The notes beneath the pieces were generated by a model that worked only from the letters and a program-made list of their open reading frames with translations, was not told the DNA's origin and did no database searches. This document shows, one piece after another, positions 14,089 to 15,122 of a DNA stretch of 15,122 nt (position 1 is the stretch's first letter; every line of letters starts with the position of its first letter). The DNA is from Prevotella sp. UBA1395. Its GTDB lineage: Bacteria; Bacteroidota; Bacteroidia; Bacteroidales; Bacteroidaceae. The DNA lies in NCBI GenBank assembly GCA_002305235.1, contig DBQL01000018.1, positions 4,262 to 19,383 of the forward strand, read 5' to 3'. The translations under genes were made by a program, and so were the position numbers.

Positions 14089-15122
14089 ATGAACTACTCT
14101 CCCTATTTTAACCCCGATATAGAGACGCTTTCCCGTCCCGAAATCGAAGCCTTGCAGTTGGAGCGGCTCAAGAAAACCGTAGCCCACTGCATGATTTCCC
14201 CATTTTATCAACAACGCTTTACAGCCGCCAAGCTCAAGCCCGAAGACATCAAGACGCTCGAAGACCTGCGCCGAATACCTTTCACCACCAAGCAAGACCT
14301 GCGCGACACCTACCCTTTCGGCATCGCTTCCGTACCGCTTAGGGAATGCGTAAGGCTTCATTCCTCCAGCGGAACGACCGGAAATCCCACCGTCATCCTG
14401 CATACCCGCCGCGACCTTGAGCAGTGGGCCAACGCCGTGGCACGCTGTCTTTGGATGGTAGGAGCACGCCCCGAGGATGTCTTTCAGAACACATCGGGCT
14501 ACGGAATGTTTACCGGCGGACTGGGGTTCCAATATGGTGCCGAGACCTTAGGCATGCTCACGGTGCCCGCCGCCGCAGGAAACACCAAGCGACAAATCAA
14601 ATTTATGACCGACTTTGGCACCACCGTGGTGCATGCAATACCCAGCTATGCCACGCGCATCTATGAGGTGATGCAGCAGGAAGGCATTGATCCCCGACGC
14701 GACACGAAGCTCAAAATTCTCGCCATCGGGGCCGAACCTCATAGCGACGAGCAGCGTAAGCGCATCGAGGAGATGCTCGGTGTGAAAGCCTACAACTCCT
14801 TCGGCATGTCGGAGATGTGCGGCCCGGGCGTAGCATTCGAATGTCAGGAGCAGAACGGCATGCACATTTGGGAGGACTATTACATCGTGGAGATCATCAA
14901 TCCCGACACTCTTGAACCTGTGCCCGACGGCGAGATGGGCGAGCTGGTGCTTACCACTCTGAACCGTGAGGCCATGCCGTTATTGCGCTATCGCACCCGC
15001 GACCTCACCCGAATCCTGCCCGGAGAGTGTCCGTGCGGGCGTCATCACCGTCGTATAGACCGCATGCGCGGCCGGTCAGACGATATGATTGTGCTCAAGG
15101 GCGTGAACATATTCCCCATCCA
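14089..15122 (+). CDS. paaK: Phenylacetate--CoA ligase (AMP-forming), 3' end outside window
   Basis: The first 344 residues of an adenylate-forming arylacetate-CoA ligase, about 80% of the usual length of about 430 aa; the reading frame is open to the window end. Motifs: the phosphate-binding HSSSGTTGNP at 91-100, AYNSFGMSEM with Tyr235 and Glu242 in the acyl-adenylate region, LRYRTRDLTRI near 299-309, CPCGR at 314-318 and RSDDMIVLKG near the edge. It activates phenylacetate or a related arylacetate (for example indoleacetate) with ATP and CoA, giving the CoA ester used or made by IorAB. The ATG at 14089 is the natural start of the PaaK-like N terminus (NYSPYFNPDIETLSR). No promoter box is visible in front of it, so transcription probably continues from upstream. 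Confidence 0.93.
   Translation, partial: MNYSPYFNPDIETLSRPEIEALQLERLKKTVAHCMISPFYQQRFTAAKLKPEDIKTLEDLRRIPFTTKQDLRDTYPFGIASVPLRECVRLHSSSGTTGNPTVILHTRRDLEQWANAVARCLWMVGARPEDVFQNTSGYGMFTGGLGFQYGAETLGMLTVPAAAGNTKRQIKFMTDFGTTVVHAIPSYATRIYEVMQQEGIDPRRDTKLKILAIGAEPHSDEQRKRIEEMLGVKAYNSFGMSEMCGPGVAFECQEQNGMHIWEDYYIVEIINPDTLEPVPDGEMGELVLTTLNREAMPLLRYRTRDLTRILPGECPCGRHHRRIDRMRGRSDDMIVLKGVNIFPI

Overview
The window looks like a chromosomal segment of a Bacteroidetes bacterium of the Bacteroidales, most likely Prevotella or a close relative with fairly high GC content. The signs are several promoter -7 elements of the Bacteroidetes TAnnTTTG type (two with a TTG/TTTG element 20 bp upstream), short ribosome-binding regions, and the gene families themselves: AraC-linked copper ATPase, a two-gene indolepyruvate oxidoreductase with a short alpha subunit, and a PaaK-type ligase. 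No RNA gene, insertion sequence, CRISPR array or phage gene was recognised. The genus call is inference.

Left part (1-4802, all minus strand): a metal-response block. Read in the direction of transcription it is a MATE efflux transporter, a small regulator that joins a heavy-metal (HMA-like) domain to an AraC-type helix-turn-helix domain (start and stop codons overlap with MATE), then a 240-bp gap with a palindromic promoter region, a CopZ-like copper chaperone and a CopA-type copper ATPase. The ATPase is odd: it has all copper-transport and phosphorylation motifs, but the nucleotide-binding domain between DKTGT and GDGVND is about half to two thirds missing, and a Pro/Ala/Ser-rich stretch is inserted in its actuator domain.

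Middle (4803-9268, all minus): a stand-alone gene for a WecB-like protein (UDP-GlcNAc 2-epimerase fold) that has lost several catalytic residues and has its own promoter and intrinsic terminator; an NfeD-SPFH/stomatin-like membrane pair; a 770-bp largely non-coding stretch holding a 22-bp-period repeat array and a strong terminator; and an M48-family lipoprotein metallopeptidase with a Thr/Lys-rich tail.

Right part (9519-15122, all plus): one apparent operon for aromatic amino acid/arylacetate interconversion: an omega-amidase-like nitrilase, iorA, iorB, a PLP aminotransferase (three genes joined by 4-bp ATGA overlaps) and, after a repeat-filled gap, the 5' part of paaK, which runs off the window. 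PaaK makes an arylacetyl-CoA at the cost of ATP, IorAB interconverts arylacetyl-CoA and arylpyruvate with ferredoxin, the aminotransferase interconverts arylpyruvate and amino acid, and an omega-amidase would pull a glutamine-driven transamination toward the amino acid. I therefore favour a biosynthetic or salvage direction (arylacetate to Phe/Tyr/Trp), although the degradative direction is not excluded.

Three intergenic regions (2-191, 7921-8042, 13882-13990) contain degenerate tandem units of about 22 bp that tend to start with GGCTAT/GGCCTT and end in (CG)AAA; they look like one family of interspersed arrays.
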